Part shown: in pieces, positions 25,572 through 34,089 of the stretch | Layout of the letters: each line of letters opens with the position of its first letter | How positions within the stretch are numbered: position 1 is the stretch's first letter | NCBI RefSeq assembly: GCF_003600625.1 | Contig: NZ_CP032489.1 | Location: 186,001 to 250,000 of the forward strand | Source of the DNA: Arachidicoccus soli | GTDB lineage: Bacteria > Bacteroidota > Bacteroidia > Chitinophagales > Chitinophagaceae | Reading direction: 5' to 3' | Length of the DNA stretch: 64,000 bases | Notes under the pieces: generated by a model | Told to the model about the DNA's origin: nothing | The model's input: only the letters and a program-made list of their open reading frames with translations | The model's database searches: none | Position numbers and translations under genes: made by a program

Positions 25572-25820
25572 ATGATCTATAATGTACAGATAAAAGTAAT
25601 GCCTTTAAAGGAGTTGCTTGATCCACAAGGAAAGGCAGTAATTGGCAGTTTGAAAAATTTGGATATTAATAATGTGCAGGATGTACGTATTGGTAAACAC
25701 ATCACTTTGCAAATTGAAGCAGAAAACGAAAACGCTGCTAAAAAAATTGCGGAAACTACGGCAACTAAACTTTTAGCTAACCCTGTGATGGAATATTTTG
25801 AAATTGAAATGATTAATTAA
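25572..25820 (+). CDS. purS: Phosphoribosylformylglycinamidine synthase subunit PurS
   Basis: An 82-residue protein typical of PurS, the small subunit that bridges PurQ and PurL in the fourth step of purine synthesis. The pattern KVMPLKELLDPQGKAVIGSL, then NVQDVRIGKHITLQIE and a closing VMEYFEIEM, matches the family over its whole length. purQ and purL are not in the window, so the complex genes are dispersed. It is preceded by a good -7 box and stands alone. Confidence 0.92.
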   Translation: MIYNVQIKVMPLKELLDPQGKAVIGSLKNLDINNVQDVRIGKHITLQIEAENENAAKKIAETTATKLLANPVMEYFEIEMIN

Positions 25821-25917
25821 GTGAAGAAAGCCAAATGCTGAATGCGAAAAGCTCAAGAGGTCTCCTAACGGCAAATTATTTTATTTTTTTAGAAAATGAA
25901 AGTTTAAATTTGTAATT

Positions 25918-26112
25918 ATGGAAACAAAATTTGAAATTAAAAAAGGCGACAGGGTTAAAGCAGATCCTCGGTTGACGGGATTGGACAATTGGGTTGAAGG
26001 GGAAGTTATTGATATTGAAAGAAACCCTTTCAAAGGAATTGTAATAGCCATCAAAGATACTTTGGGTCGCGTTTTTTTTGGAGAAGAAAAATATTTTAAA
26101 TTTTCTTATTAG
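25918..26112 (+). CDS. Small protein upstream of vapD (putative cognate antitoxin)
   Basis: A 64-residue protein, MoKGDRVKADPR-type beta-rich start (EIKKGDRVKADPRLTGLDNW) followed by GEVIDIERNPFKGIVIAIKD, resembling a small SH3/KOW-like barrel. It ends 3 bp before the vapD start, an arrangement typical of VapD toxins with a small upstream antitoxin. I do not recognise a named family, so the antitoxin role is inferred only from position and size. Confidence 0.6.
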   Translation: METKFEIKKGDRVKADPRLTGLDNWVEGEVIDIERNPFKGIVIAIKDTLGRVFFGEEKYFKFSY

Positions 26113-26115
26113 CCA

Positions 26116-26398
26116 ATGTTTGCCATTAGTTTTGATATGACCATTTATGATCTCAAAGTGAATTTCGGAGACCCCTATCATAATGCTTATTATGAGATAA
26201 GTAAGCTGCTTCGTAAATATGATTTTTATAATGCACAAGGAAGTCTTTATTTAACCAAGAGCTCTGATATGGCTAATCTATTTTCGGGCTATGAATGCCT
26301 TAAAAGAAATAGAATGGTTTAGGAATTCTGTAAGAGATATAAGGGCTTTCAAAGTCGAAGATTGGTCTGATTTTACGCCATTTTTTCAAGAAATATAA
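26116..26398 (+). pseudogene. VapD-family endoribonuclease gene broken by a one-base frameshift
   Basis: The first 57 codons (MFAISFDMTIYDLKVNF.., then YYEISKLLRKYDFYNAQGSLYL) are a clear VapD N-terminus, a Cas2-like ferredoxin fold that cuts RNA as a toxin. Read straight, the frame ends at 26322 after unrelated residues ([10 protein letters not shown]). Shifting by one base at about 26287 (GGG where GG is expected) restores the VapD C-terminus: [29 protein letters not shown], ending at 26398. The repaired protein would be about 93 residues, the normal length. The break is either a true inactivating insertion, a phase-variable G-run, or a sequencing error. Confidence 0.82.
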
Positions 26399-26599
26399 AG
26401 CAATTTTTTCAGGGAGATTTTATCGCTCCTACTTCCTTTGTAATAATGATGAATTTCATATCCATATCTTTGCGAATTTAGCGAAACACTCTAATCAAAT
26501 TGATCTCAATTATATTTCCTTTCATAAAATAATTATAAAACGACTTCCCTACAAAATGAGTAATTTCTAATTATTCATTTTTAATTATTCATTAATTCA

Positions 26600-27265
26600 A
26601 TGCTTTATTTAGTCCCCACGCCTTTAGGCAATTTAAAAGATATTACGCTTCGCTCGATTGAGGTGTTAAAATCTGTGGATTTAATTCTTTGTGAAGACAC
26701 ACGTACTTCTTCCAAATTATTGAAGCATTATGATATTCAAAACCCAGTTTCACCATATCATCAGCACAACGAACATAAGGTTTTGCAACACATTGCCGAC
26801 CAGTTGGAAGCGGGAAAGAATATTGCCCTAATCACAGATGCCGGTACTCCCGGTATTTCTGATCCTGCTTTTTTATTGGTACGCGAATGTGCTAAAAGAG
26901 ATATAAAATTAGAGTGCTTACCCGGTGCTACAGCCTTTGTATTGGCGCTTGTAAATAGTGGCTTGCCTTGCAATCGTTTTTGTTTTGAAGGATTTTTGCC
27001 CCTGAAAAAAGGCCGTCAGACAATGTTTAAAAAATTGGCTGAAGAAGAACGTACCATGATTTTTTATGAAAGTCCGATGCGTTTGGTAAAAACATTGACC
27101 GAGATGATGGAATATTTTGGCGCAGATAGACCTTGTAGTGTTAGCAGAGAGTTAACTAAGTTGTATGAAGAAACTAAACGAGGTTCCTTGCACGATGTTT
27201 GCAATTACTTTCAACAAAAGCCGGTAAAAGGAGAAATTGTAATCGTTGTTCAAGGAAAAGATTAA
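26600..27265 (+). CDS. rsmI: 16S rRNA (cytidine1402-2'-O)-methyltransferase
   Basis: A 221-residue SAM-dependent enzyme that methylates C1402 of 16S rRNA at the decoding site. The family signature is complete: YLVPTPLGNLKDITLRS at the N-terminus, CEDTRTSSKLLKHY, and TDAGTPGISDPAFLLVRE. The tail found in E. coli RsmI (about 285 residues) is missing, as expected in many Bacteroidota. Just upstream are two copies of a TAATTATTCATT repeat. Confidence 0.95.
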   Translation: MLYLVPTPLGNLKDITLRSIEVLKSVDLILCEDTRTSSKLLKHYDIQNPVSPYHQHNEHKVLQHIADQLEAGKNIALITDAGTPGISDPAFLLVRECAKRDIKLECLPGATAFVLALVNSGLPCNRFCFEGFLPLKKGRQTMFKKLAEEERTMIFYESPMRLVKTLTEMMEYFGADRPCSVSRELTKLYEETKRGSLHDVCNYFQQKPVKGEIVIVVQGKD

Positions 27266-27309
27266 TAATACTTCGCCGGTAATTTTATTTACCTAAAAAT
27301 TATTTTCCG

Positions 27310-27756
27310 ATGAAGTTTTTACTAACAGGTTTACTATCCATTTGCCTAAGTTTTTCTATGGCTAATGCACAAATAAGAAATGTGCCAACAGAAGTAAAAT
27401 CCACCATTCATCTGCAGTTCCCCAATGCGAAACATATAGATTATTCTGATTATCTGGCCTATTATCAAGTAAAGTTTATCAATAATGATTCTGCTACAAC
27501 TGTTATCATTACCAACAAAGGCAAGATAAAGGCAACTTCAGTAAGTATGAAATATGATGACTTGCCTTCTGCTGTAAAAGATGGGTTTAAGAAAAGTAAA
27601 TATGCTGATTGGAAAGTAAAAGATGTTGCGAGATATTATCAGCCTGATCAACCCATGCAATACGAAATAAATGCCTCTGGAGAATCATTTTTAAGCAAGA
27701 AAAATCTATTCTTTTCTAGAGATGGACAGTTATTGAGCGATAAGCAAGTTTTATAA
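27310..27756 (+). CDS. Secreted PepSY-like (DUF2874) protein
   Basis: A 148-residue exported protein with signal peptide MKFLLTGLLSICLSFSMANA. Two PepSY-like units are recognisable: VPTEVKSTIHLQFPNAKHID.. and DLPSAVKDGFKKSKYADWK, the usual pattern of putative beta-lactamase-inhibitor-like PepSY repeats common in Bacteroidota. Role unknown, probably periplasmic. Its last six bases overlap the end of the convergent rnhA gene. Confidence 0.8.
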   Translation: MKFLLTGLLSICLSFSMANAQIRNVPTEVKSTIHLQFPNAKHIDYSDYLAYYQVKFINNDSATTVIITNKGKIKATSVSMKYDDLPSAVKDGFKKSKYADWKVKDVARYYQPDQPMQYEINASGESFLSKKNLFFSRDGQLLSDKQVL

Positions 27757-28215
27757 ATTCTCCTTTTCGTAAGCTTCGTCAATCAATAAATTTTTACCAT
27801 CAGCAGCATTTGTGGCAAGTTCGTCGCAACGGTTGTTGAACGGATTATCTGCGTGTCCTTTTACCCAATGAAATTTTACTCGAAAATCTTTTGCGATGGC
27901 TGCATAGCGTAGCCATAAATCTTTATTCTTCTTCCCACCTTTAAAGTTGGTTTTTATCCAACCATCCAGCCATTTTTTTTCTATGCTGTTTACCACATAT
28001 TGACTATCTGTAAAAATTGTCAAAGGAATATTTTTTTTAGTTAGACTTTCTAATGCCGCTATTACCGCCAACAATTCCATGCGGTTGTTGGTAGTATGTC
28101 TAAATCCCTGACTAATTTCTTTTCGCTTATCACCAAACATTAAAATCGCTCCAAATCCACCCGGGCCTGGATTTCCACGCGAAGCACCATCGGTATAAAT
28201 AATTAATTGCGGCAT
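27751..28215 (-). CDS. rnhA: Ribonuclease HI
   Basis: A 154-residue enzyme that degrades the RNA strand of RNA-DNA hybrids. The four catalytic acids are visible: Asp in YTDGASRGNPG, Glu in NNRMELLAVI, Asp in FTDSQYVVN, and Asp in NNRCDELAT near the C-terminus. The handle region WIKTNFKGGKKNKDLW is typical of bacterial RNase HI. Single gene on the minus strand, overlapping the 3' end of the PepSY-like gene by six bases. Confidence 0.96.
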   Translation of the reverse strand: MPQLIIYTDGASRGNPGPGGFGAILMFGDKRKEISQGFRHTTNNRMELLAVIAALESLTKKNIPLTIFTDSQYVVNSIEKKWLDGWIKTNFKGGKKNKDLWLRYAAIAKDFRVKFHWVKGHADNPFNNRCDELATNAADGKNLLIDEAYEKENL

Positions 28216-28335
28216 AACCGCGAAGATAATGTGTTGGTCTTAAATTTCTCTGCAGAAAATTATTTTCAAAAAAAGTTATATTTTCTTGTAACAAAAAAGA
28301 ACCTTTAGCTACTTATACTATAAACAACTTTTAAA

Positions 28336-28833
28336 TTGGCAAATAAAGGACTGGAAAACGAGTTTGAAATGCTGATAAAAGAACACGAGTTTCTGTTGAA
28401 TAAAATATGCAGGGTGTATACGCAAGCATTGCAAGACCGGCAAGATTTGTTTCAGGAAATAGTGATTCAGCTTTGGAAATCTTATCCAAATTTTAAGGGC
28501 GATGCTAAAATCAGTACTTGGATGTATAAAGTGGCCATTTATACTTCCATTACCGGTCTTAGAAAAAAGAAAAACTTTATTCATTCTACCGAACCAGAGA
28601 ATCTTCCTCAGGTGGGTAGCGAACTTCAGTACGACAATACAAAAGACAAACAACTCGAGAATTTGTACACTGCCATTGCCCAACTGAACGAAATAGAGAA
28701 AGCCATTATTATGCTTTATCTCGAAAATAAAAATTACGCGGAGATGGAAGAAATAATGGGCATCAACCAAGGCAATTTAAGAGTAAAAATGAACAGGATT
28801 AAAGACAAATTAAAACAAATTATTAAATCATAA
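28336..28833 (+). CDS. ECF-type RNA polymerase sigma factor
   Basis: A 165-residue sigma-70 family protein with regions 2 and 4 only. Region 2 is DRQDLFQEIVIQLWKSYPNF followed by GDAKISTWMYKVA; region 4 has LNEIEKAIIMLYLENKNYAE and a helix-turn-helix MGINQGNLRVKMNRIKDKL. The frame opens with TTG at 28336 (MANKGLENEF..); the first ATG is at codon 12 (MLIKEHEFLLN), so the true start is uncertain. The next gene follows after 3 bp and is likely its regulator or partner. Target promoters are unknown. Confidence 0.88.
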   Translation: MANKGLENEFEMLIKEHEFLLNKICRVYTQALQDRQDLFQEIVIQLWKSYPNFKGDAKISTWMYKVAIYTSITGLRKKKNFIHSTEPENLPQVGSELQYDNTKDKQLENLYTAIAQLNEIEKAIIMLYLENKNYAEMEEIMGINQGNLRVKMNRIKDKLKQIIKS

Positions 28834-28836
28834 ATT

Positions 28837-29436
28837 ATGGAACTCGACGAACTAAAAAGCCTGTGGGAGCAGCAAACACCCGCCGATGTTGACGCCCATA
28901 ATAAAAAAATTATTGACATGATACAAAGTAAAAGTTATGGGCCTATTGCGTCCTTGAGAAGTTTTTTTAAAAGAGGGTTTCTTATATTACCTTTTTTAAT
29001 TTTTATGATTGGCTATGCATTTATTAACAAAGAAGAAATGAACGACCCTGTTTGGTGGATGTTATTATTTATGCTTATCCCTTCTACCATATTCTATATT
29101 CGTTGGTATTATACATTAGGGAAGTTGCAAAAAATGGAATTGCCGATGAAGGCAACAATGGAGCGAGATGTTGTACTATTGGAAAGAGGATTAAGGGGAT
29201 TGTATATTTGTATGCATGCAGTCGGTTTGATAATGATTATAGTTATGTTGGAGGTTTTGACAACTCACAATAGTCATTCAATCACCTATAAATGGCATTT
29301 TGTACCTGAGTATTTACGTTATTTGGCTTATATAGCCTTTGGGATTTGGTCATATTTTTCTGGTAAAAAAACGCAATACAGATATTTTGGCAGGGATATA
29401 GATTCTTTAAAAGATTTGCTTAACAAAATGGAATAA
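28837..29436 (+). CDS. Four-helix membrane protein paired with the ECF sigma factor (possible anti-sigma)
   Basis: A 199-residue protein with a short cytosolic N-terminus (MELDELKSLWEQQTPADVDA) and four hydrophobic helices at about residues 45-65, 73-95, 122-142 and 157-175. The N-terminal LKxLWxxQ pattern is common in Bacteroidota membrane proteins encoded just after ECF sigma genes. The 3-bp gap implies translational coupling. An anti-sigma role is inferred from position only; no zinc-finger (ZAS) motif is present. Confidence 0.78.
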   Translation: MELDELKSLWEQQTPADVDAHNKKIIDMIQSKSYGPIASLRSFFKRGFLILPFLIFMIGYAFINKEEMNDPVWWMLLFMLIPSTIFYIRWYYTLGKLQKMELPMKATMERDVVLLERGLRGLYICMHAVGLIMIIVMLEVLTTHNSHSITYKWHFVPEYLRYLAYIAFGIWSYFSGKKTQYRYFGRDIDSLKDLLNKME

Positions 29437-29560
29437 AAGAGATTACCACACAGCTATACTAAGATAGTTTTCACTTTCAACCATCCAAAATATTAATAAG
29501 ACCATAACAACAAAATACCGATAACCGATAACTGACAAAAGGTTTTACTTTTGCAATATC

Positions 29561-30745
29561 ATGAATAACCGTCAACTTTTTTTACAACACATCGCGCAAA
29601 CATCGCCTGAACCAATGGGACTTGAAATGGTATCTGCCGAAGGCATTTATCAAACAGCTATTGATGGGAAAAAATATGTGGATTTAATTTCCGGATTCAG
29701 TGTTTGCAATATTGGTCATTCACATCCGAAAGTAATTGAAGCAGTACAAAAACAAGCAGCACAATATATGCATATCATTGTGTATGGGGAGTTTATAGAA
29801 TCGCCGCAAGTACTATATGCGAAGCTATTGACGGATTTGTTGCCTGAAAATCTTAACTCCGTTTATTTTACGAATAGTGGTGCAGAAGCTACTGAAGGAG
29901 CGATGAAATTGGCAAAACGTTCTACCAACAGAAGTAAAATTATTGCATTTAATAAAAGTTATCATGGTTCTACCCAAGGTGCATTGAGCGTGATGGGAGA
30001 TGAATATTTTAGAAATGCTTTTCGCCCTTTGTTACCCGACGTGTATCACTTAGATTATAATGATGAAAATGCAATAGAAGTGATTGATGAAAATACAGCC
30101 TGTATAATCATGGAAACAGTGCAGGCAGAAGCGGGTATTATTCGACCAAAGAAAGATTGGATAAAAAAAATTAGGGAGAAATGTAACAGAACAGGAACGC
30201 TTTTAATTTTAGATGAGATACAAGCAGGCTTTGGACGAACCGGATCCTTGTGGGCTTTTGAGCAATTTGATATTGTACCGGATATTTTATTATTGGGCAA
30301 AGCGCTGGGTGGTGGTATGCCATTGGGCGCTTTTATTGCAGATAGAAATATAATGAACACACTTACTTTTAATCCCGTTTTGGGGCATATCAGCACATTT
30401 GCAGGGCATCCGGTCAGCTGTGCTGCAGGTAAAGCGGCATTGAATGTTTTATTAGAAGGGAAGTTTATTGAGGAAGTAAAACAGAAGGAAGAAATTCTTA
30501 AGCAAATATTGGTTCATCCTAAAATAAAAATGCTTACGACAGCCGGACTTTGGGCATGTATCCGTTTCGATAGCTTTGAAACGAATAAAAAAGTTATTGA
30601 TCGTTGTATTAAAAATGGATTAATTGCTGACTGGTTTTTGTTTGCTTCTGAAGGGTTACGTGTTGGTCCGCCATTGATTATTTCTAATGAAGAGCTCAAA
30701 AGAGCTTGTGAAACGATTATTCAATCAATTGATGAGGTAATATAA
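29561..30745 (+). CDS. Class III pyridoxal-phosphate aminotransferase (ornithine/acetylornithine type)
   Basis: A 394-residue PLP enzyme. The PLP-binding lysine is in LLLGKALGGGMPLGAFIAD, preceded by the family's LILDEIQAGFGRTGSLWAFE aspartate motif; SGAEATEGAMKLAKR binds the phosphate. Class III members transfer amino groups from ornithine, acetylornithine, 4-aminobutyrate or lysine; the exact substrate is not set by these motifs. A perfect TACTTTTG box lies at 29546-29553, eight bases before the ATG, although the matching TTG is missing. Confidence 0.9.
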   Translation: MNNRQLFLQHIAQTSPEPMGLEMVSAEGIYQTAIDGKKYVDLISGFSVCNIGHSHPKVIEAVQKQAAQYMHIIVYGEFIESPQVLYAKLLTDLLPENLNSVYFTNSGAEATEGAMKLAKRSTNRSKIIAFNKSYHGSTQGALSVMGDEYFRNAFRPLLPDVYHLDYNDENAIEVIDENTACIIMETVQAEAGIIRPKKDWIKKIREKCNRTGTLLILDEIQAGFGRTGSLWAFEQFDIVPDILLLGKALGGGMPLGAFIADRNIMNTLTFNPVLGHISTFAGHPVSCAAGKAALNVLLEGKFIEEVKQKEEILKQILVHPKIKMLTTAGLWACIRFDSFETNKKVIDRCIKNGLIADWFLFASEGLRVGPPLIISNEELKRACETIIQSIDEVI

Positions 30746-30757
30746 AATTTGGGAAAA

Positions 30758-31099
30758 TTACAGGTTAAAATTGAGTTGTTCTTCGTGGCCAACAATTTCT
30801 ATTTCTCTAATAAAATTACTATAATCCTTATCATAATTAGAAGCTGCGCCATAAGCATCCAGACTGTAGCCGGTAGTGCCATCATCGGCTCTAAGAACAT
30901 ATAAAATGGCAGAATCATCTGGGTTGGAGTCTCCTTCAAAACGGAAGGTTTTTAAGATTTTTAGTTCTCCTTTGGTGTATTCTTTCTGCCCACCAGCACT
31001 TAGTCCGTTGCCGGTCCATTTAAACTCAAGGTCCATTTTTCTTTCTTTCAAAGTATTGAGGACTTGACTGAGTGTATTCATTTCATCTTCTTTTTGCAT
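30758..31099 (-). CDS. Conserved small protein of unknown function
   Basis: A 113-residue cytosolic protein with the pattern KTFRFEGDSNPDDSAILYVL, then DGTTGYSLDAYGAASNYD. This belongs to a small family widespread in Bacteroidota whose database name (phosphoribosylpyrophosphate synthetase) seems to be a transferred error, since no PRPP-synthase motif is present. A second start at 31081 (MNTLSQVLNTL) is as likely as the ATG used here. Function unknown. Confidence 0.8.
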   Translation of the reverse strand: MQKEDEMNTLSQVLNTLKERKMDLEFKWTGNGLSAGGQKEYTKGELKILKTFRFEGDSNPDDSAILYVLRADDGTTGYSLDAYGAASNYDKDYSNFIREIEIVGHEEQLNFNL

Positions 31100-31296
31100 A
31101 AAATAAGTTTTATTGCAATTTCTGCGTTTGTGGGAAATATTTATTAATGCTAGTAATACAATATTGTTGCCAATTCTTATCTGCAGGTTTTAAAAATAAG
31201 AAAACAATGAATTTCTTGGCATAATATTTATACTTATTTGATATAGAAGTTCGTAACTTTAGGAAACAAATCCACTCACCTTTTAAATCCTAAACC

Positions 31297-31863
31297 ATGT
31301 CAAATCTTATTCATTCTTTACAAGAAGATTTAGGGCTTCCTCATTTTTTAAGAGTTAGTCCTAATACGCAAGACGTAAAAGCTAGTAAAGTAAAAGATCG
31401 TTCCGCTTTATTAGGACAGGCATGTATCACGTCTGTATTATTGGGATTATATCAATACACAAGAGATATAGATAACGCTGTTTGTTTATTAAAGCCAAAA
31501 CAAAAAGGAACTTGGTTGGAAGTTATATTTAATCGTTATCCCGAAGCATTGGAACACCGAATTGTACATTATACTGAAACCAATTCCGAAAAAGTAAGAG
31601 AATACCTATCCAGGACTGCCGACAAAGCAGTGGAAGAGGTACAAACACATTTAGGCCCAAAAGCTACGGGAGAAGATGTAAAGCACTATATGTCTAATCA
31701 ACGAAATCATATATTGTCTTTTCTGCCTAGCGAGTTAAGGGCAGGAGAATCAGTAAACAATACTTCCTTAGACGATGCTTCGAATAAGATGCATGGGCCA
31801 TTTTCCGATTTTATGCATTGGTTTGAAGAATTCTTTGCTGATTCCCAAAAGCCTCTTTATTAA
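31297..31863 (+). CDS. Hypothetical protein, Bacteroidota-type
   Basis: A 188-residue soluble protein without signal peptide. Predicted mostly helical, with KDRSALLGQACITSVLLGLY near residue 35 and PFSDFMHWFEEFFADSQ at the C-terminus. I recognise no domain. Good codon use, a sensible ATG and a long uninterrupted frame support a real gene. Its last four bases overlap the convergent carbonic anhydrase gene. Confidence 0.75.
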   Translation: MSNLIHSLQEDLGLPHFLRVSPNTQDVKASKVKDRSALLGQACITSVLLGLYQYTRDIDNAVCLLKPKQKGTWLEVIFNRYPEALEHRIVHYTETNSEKVREYLSRTADKAVEEVQTHLGPKATGEDVKHYMSNQRNHILSFLPSELRAGESVNNTSLDDASNKMHGPFSDFMHWFEEFFADSQKPLY

Positions 31864-32495
31864 ATATCGTCGTAGATATACAAAGGATCTATTTTATCGC
31901 CGGGGTGCATTTCAAATATAGGATTAATAATGCCATCCTTTAATCCGTAAACCCATCCATGTAAATGAGGAACTGATTCGTGTTTCCAAGCGCGCTGTAC
32001 AATAGATGTTTTTGCAAGATGTTTTACTTGTTCTATTACATTAAGCTCGACTAGACGATCAGTCTTTTTTGGTAAGTCGGTGATGGCTTCTAGTTCATCT
32101 TTATATAATCCATACACATCTTTAATTTGTCTTATCCACATGTTTAAAACCAAGTCAAAGTTGTGATTGGTCAATGCGGCCCCCACACCACCACAACCAT
32201 AATGCCCGCAAACAATAATGTGTTTTACGTGCAATTGTCTTACGGCATAATCTAGTACACTCAAGAGATTTACATCGGTATGAATCACTAAATTGGCAAT
32301 ATTGCGATGAACAAAAATCTCGCCTGGTTGTGTTCCAGTAATTTGGTTGGCGGGTACGCGACTATCGCTACAACCAATCCATAATATCTCTGGTGTTTGT
32401 AATTTGGCAAGCGTGGTAAAAAAGTCGGGCTTGTCTGCAACTGTTTGTTCTGCCCAGATTTTATTTTCTGCCAGAATCTTTTTTATAATTTCCAT
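31860..32495 (-). CDS. can: Beta-class carbonic anhydrase
   Basis: A 211-residue zinc enzyme that interconverts carbon dioxide and bicarbonate. The zinc ligands are plain: Cys-x-Asp in WIGCSDSRVPAN and His-x2-Cys in VCGHYGCGGVGAAL, with the Asp-Arg dyad intact. The WVYGLKDGIINPI segment near residue 180 is typical of the family. Cytosolic, minus strand, 33 bp downstream of fabG and possibly co-transcribed, which would fit a supply of bicarbonate to acetyl-CoA carboxylase. Confidence 0.95.
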   Translation of the reverse strand: MEIIKKILAENKIWAEQTVADKPDFFTTLAKLQTPEILWIGCSDSRVPANQITGTQPGEIFVHRNIANLVIHTDVNLLSVLDYAVRQLHVKHIIVCGHYGCGGVGAALTNHNFDLVLNMWIRQIKDVYGLYKDELEAITDLPKKTDRLVELNVIEQVKHLAKTSIVQRAWKHESVPHLHGWVYGLKDGIINPIFEMHPGDKIDPLYIYDDI

Positions 32496-32528
32496 GATTC
32501 AATAATTTACACTTTTAGTATAATTCTA

Positions 32529-33284
32529 TTAAATGTTCAAACCACCGCAAGTGCTGATAACTTGACCCGTGATGTAAGAACTTAATTCAGAAGCTAAGAA
32601 TAATGTTGTATTTGCGATTTCCTCTGCTTTACCAAATCGACCTAGAGGAATGTTTTTTAAATAGGCATCGCCTGCACTTCCTTCTTTTAGATAATGGGTC
32701 ATATCCGTTTCAACAAATCCGGGTGCGATGGCATTGCAACGAATATTGCGACCGCCTAATTCTTTAGCAATTGATTGCGTAAAGCCAATAATACCCGCTT
32801 TGGAAGCCGCATAGCTGCTTTGGCCTGCGTTTCCGCTCATACCCACAATGGAACTCATATTGATAATGCTTCCACTCCTGGCTTTCATCATTGGGCGAAT
32901 AACCTGTTTGGTAATATTGTAAACGCTGGTAAGATTGGTATTGATAACATCGCTCCACTGTTCGGGTGTCATACGCAACAATAAATTATCTTTACTGATG
33001 CCGGCATTGTTTACACAAATATCCACGGTGCCAAACTCTTTTACGACGTCATTTACAAAAGATTCAGCAGCTGCAAAATCAGCCGCATTACTTTGATAAG
33101 CTTTTGCCTTTACGCCCAGATCTTGCAATTTCTTTTCCAATCCATCAGCTTTTTCTTTGCTACTATCACTTACATAAGTGAATGCAATATGTGCACCATT
33201 TTCAGCTAATTTTATAGCAATAGCTTCTCCGATACCGCGCGCCGCGCCGGTTACGATGGCTACTTTATCTTTCAGTAAATTCAT
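32529..33284 (-). CDS. fabG: 3-oxoacyl-[acyl-carrier-protein] reductase
   Basis: A 251-residue short-chain dehydrogenase that reduces 3-oxoacyl-ACP with NADPH in fatty acid elongation. The cofactor loop is TGAARGIGEAIA, NNAG is in CVNNAGISKDN, and the catalytic Ser-Tyr-Lys is in MSSIVGMSGNAGQSSYAASK. The C-terminal GQVISTCGGLNI is the usual FabG ending. Other fab genes are not nearby. The next gene downstream is carbonic anhydrase. Confidence 0.92.
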   Translation of the reverse strand: MNLLKDKVAIVTGAARGIGEAIAIKLAENGAHIAFTYVSDSSKEKADGLEKKLQDLGVKAKAYQSNAADFAAAESFVNDVVKEFGTVDICVNNAGISKDNLLLRMTPEQWSDVINTNLTSVYNITKQVIRPMMKARSGSIINMSSIVGMSGNAGQSSYAASKAGIIGFTQSIAKELGGRNIRCNAIAPGFVETDMTHYLKEGSAGDAYLKNIPLGRFGKAEEIANTTLFLASELSSYITGQVISTCGGLNI

Positions 33285-33332
33285 TCAATGTTTTTTATAG
33301 AGGGCAAATATACGAAATCGTAGTTTTTATTG

Positions 33333-33806
33333 TTAACGCATTCCTCTTATCATGCTTATAATGAAAAGTAGTAAAAATAATAAAGCATAAATACACAATA
33401 TTACAATCAACAGAATACCGATAAATTTAAACATCCTTCTTTGATGTTCAAGTGCTTCTTCTAGAAGTTGTTGATTAGATTCTACAAGGGCTAATTTCAT
33501 CTTTTTTGAAAAGTGATATAACTGGTTTGTAGGATAAAGATAAAGTGCGCCAATAATTACATAAAGAATAATAATGAAAGTAGAACCTAATGCTCCTAAT
33601 CCACGATATGGGGTAGGCATTATTGTGCTTGCGACGGAGGCCGTAAAAGCAATCCCAATTCCTACTAAGATTAAAAGTCCAATCATAATAAATCCTGCGA
33701 TTGCCAAGAATTTCGTCCATACAGTCGTGTATGCCAAAGAAGTTTTTACATTTTCTGAGAAATGCAATGTTTCTTTTTCTTCTTCCAATAATTGATTTTC
33801 TTCCAT
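33333..33806 (-). CDS. DUF5362-like integral membrane protein
   Basis: A 157-residue protein with an acidic cytosolic start (MEENQLLEEEKETLHFSENV), then hydrophobic helices at about residues 32-55, 70-92 and 125-150. The helix pair followed by LYLYPTNQLYHFSKKMKLAL resembles DUF5362 membrane proteins of Bacteroidota. Role unknown. It is followed on the minus strand by fabG after 48 bp. Confidence 0.72.
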   Translation of the reverse strand: MEENQLLEEEKETLHFSENVKTSLAYTTVWTKFLAIAGFIMIGLLILVGIGIAFTASVASTIMPTPYRGLGALGSTFIIILYVIIGALYLYPTNQLYHFSKKMKLALVESNQQLLEEALEHQRRMFKFIGILLIVILCIYALLFLLLFIISMIRGMR

Positions 33807-33835
33807 ACTTTGAAGTTTTAGTTTATGATATATGA

Positions 33836-34057
33836 TTAACTTTCATCTTGGTCTTTGGGTATCTTTGCCAACTGGCGTAACCAATAAATAGTTAAAATAA
33901 ACCAGGAGGTCATTATGCCAATGTCCATATAACCACGTGTTTTGTCAAACATACGAATGGCATTGTATGCAGAATAGCCATAAGCCAGCATAAAAATAAT
34001 AGCAACGATAATACCTATTTGATAAATATTTTTACGCTTGTTTTGTTGTGTGGGCAT
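33836..34057 (-). CDS. Small two-helix membrane protein
   Basis: A 73-residue protein with a basic N-terminus (MPTQQNKRKNIYQ) and two hydrophobic helices at about 13-32 and 42-60. Sits between the GH3 and the DUF5362-like genes with gaps of about 30 bp on both sides, so all three may be one minus-strand transcript. No family recognised. Confidence 0.65.
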   Translation of the reverse strand: MPTQQNKRKNIYQIGIIVAIIFMLAYGYSAYNAIRMFDKTRGYMDIGIMTSWFILTIYWLRQLAKIPKDQDES

Positions 34058-34089
34058 TTTATTTAATATATAAGTAAGCAGAAAATTCG

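Noticed and set aside
26399-26599. Coding-like frame (FYRSYFLCNNDEFHIHIFAN..) after vapD
   Set aside because: No start codon and no recognised family; may be chance in AT-rich DNA or a gene remnant.
28318-28770. 150-codon minus-strand frame across the sigma factor gene
   Set aside because: Shadow frame; the plus-strand sigma factor has clear domain motifs.
30758-31099. Phosphoribosylpyrophosphate synthetase name for this small gene
   Set aside because: At 113 residues and without a PRPP-binding motif it cannot be that enzyme; treated as unknown.
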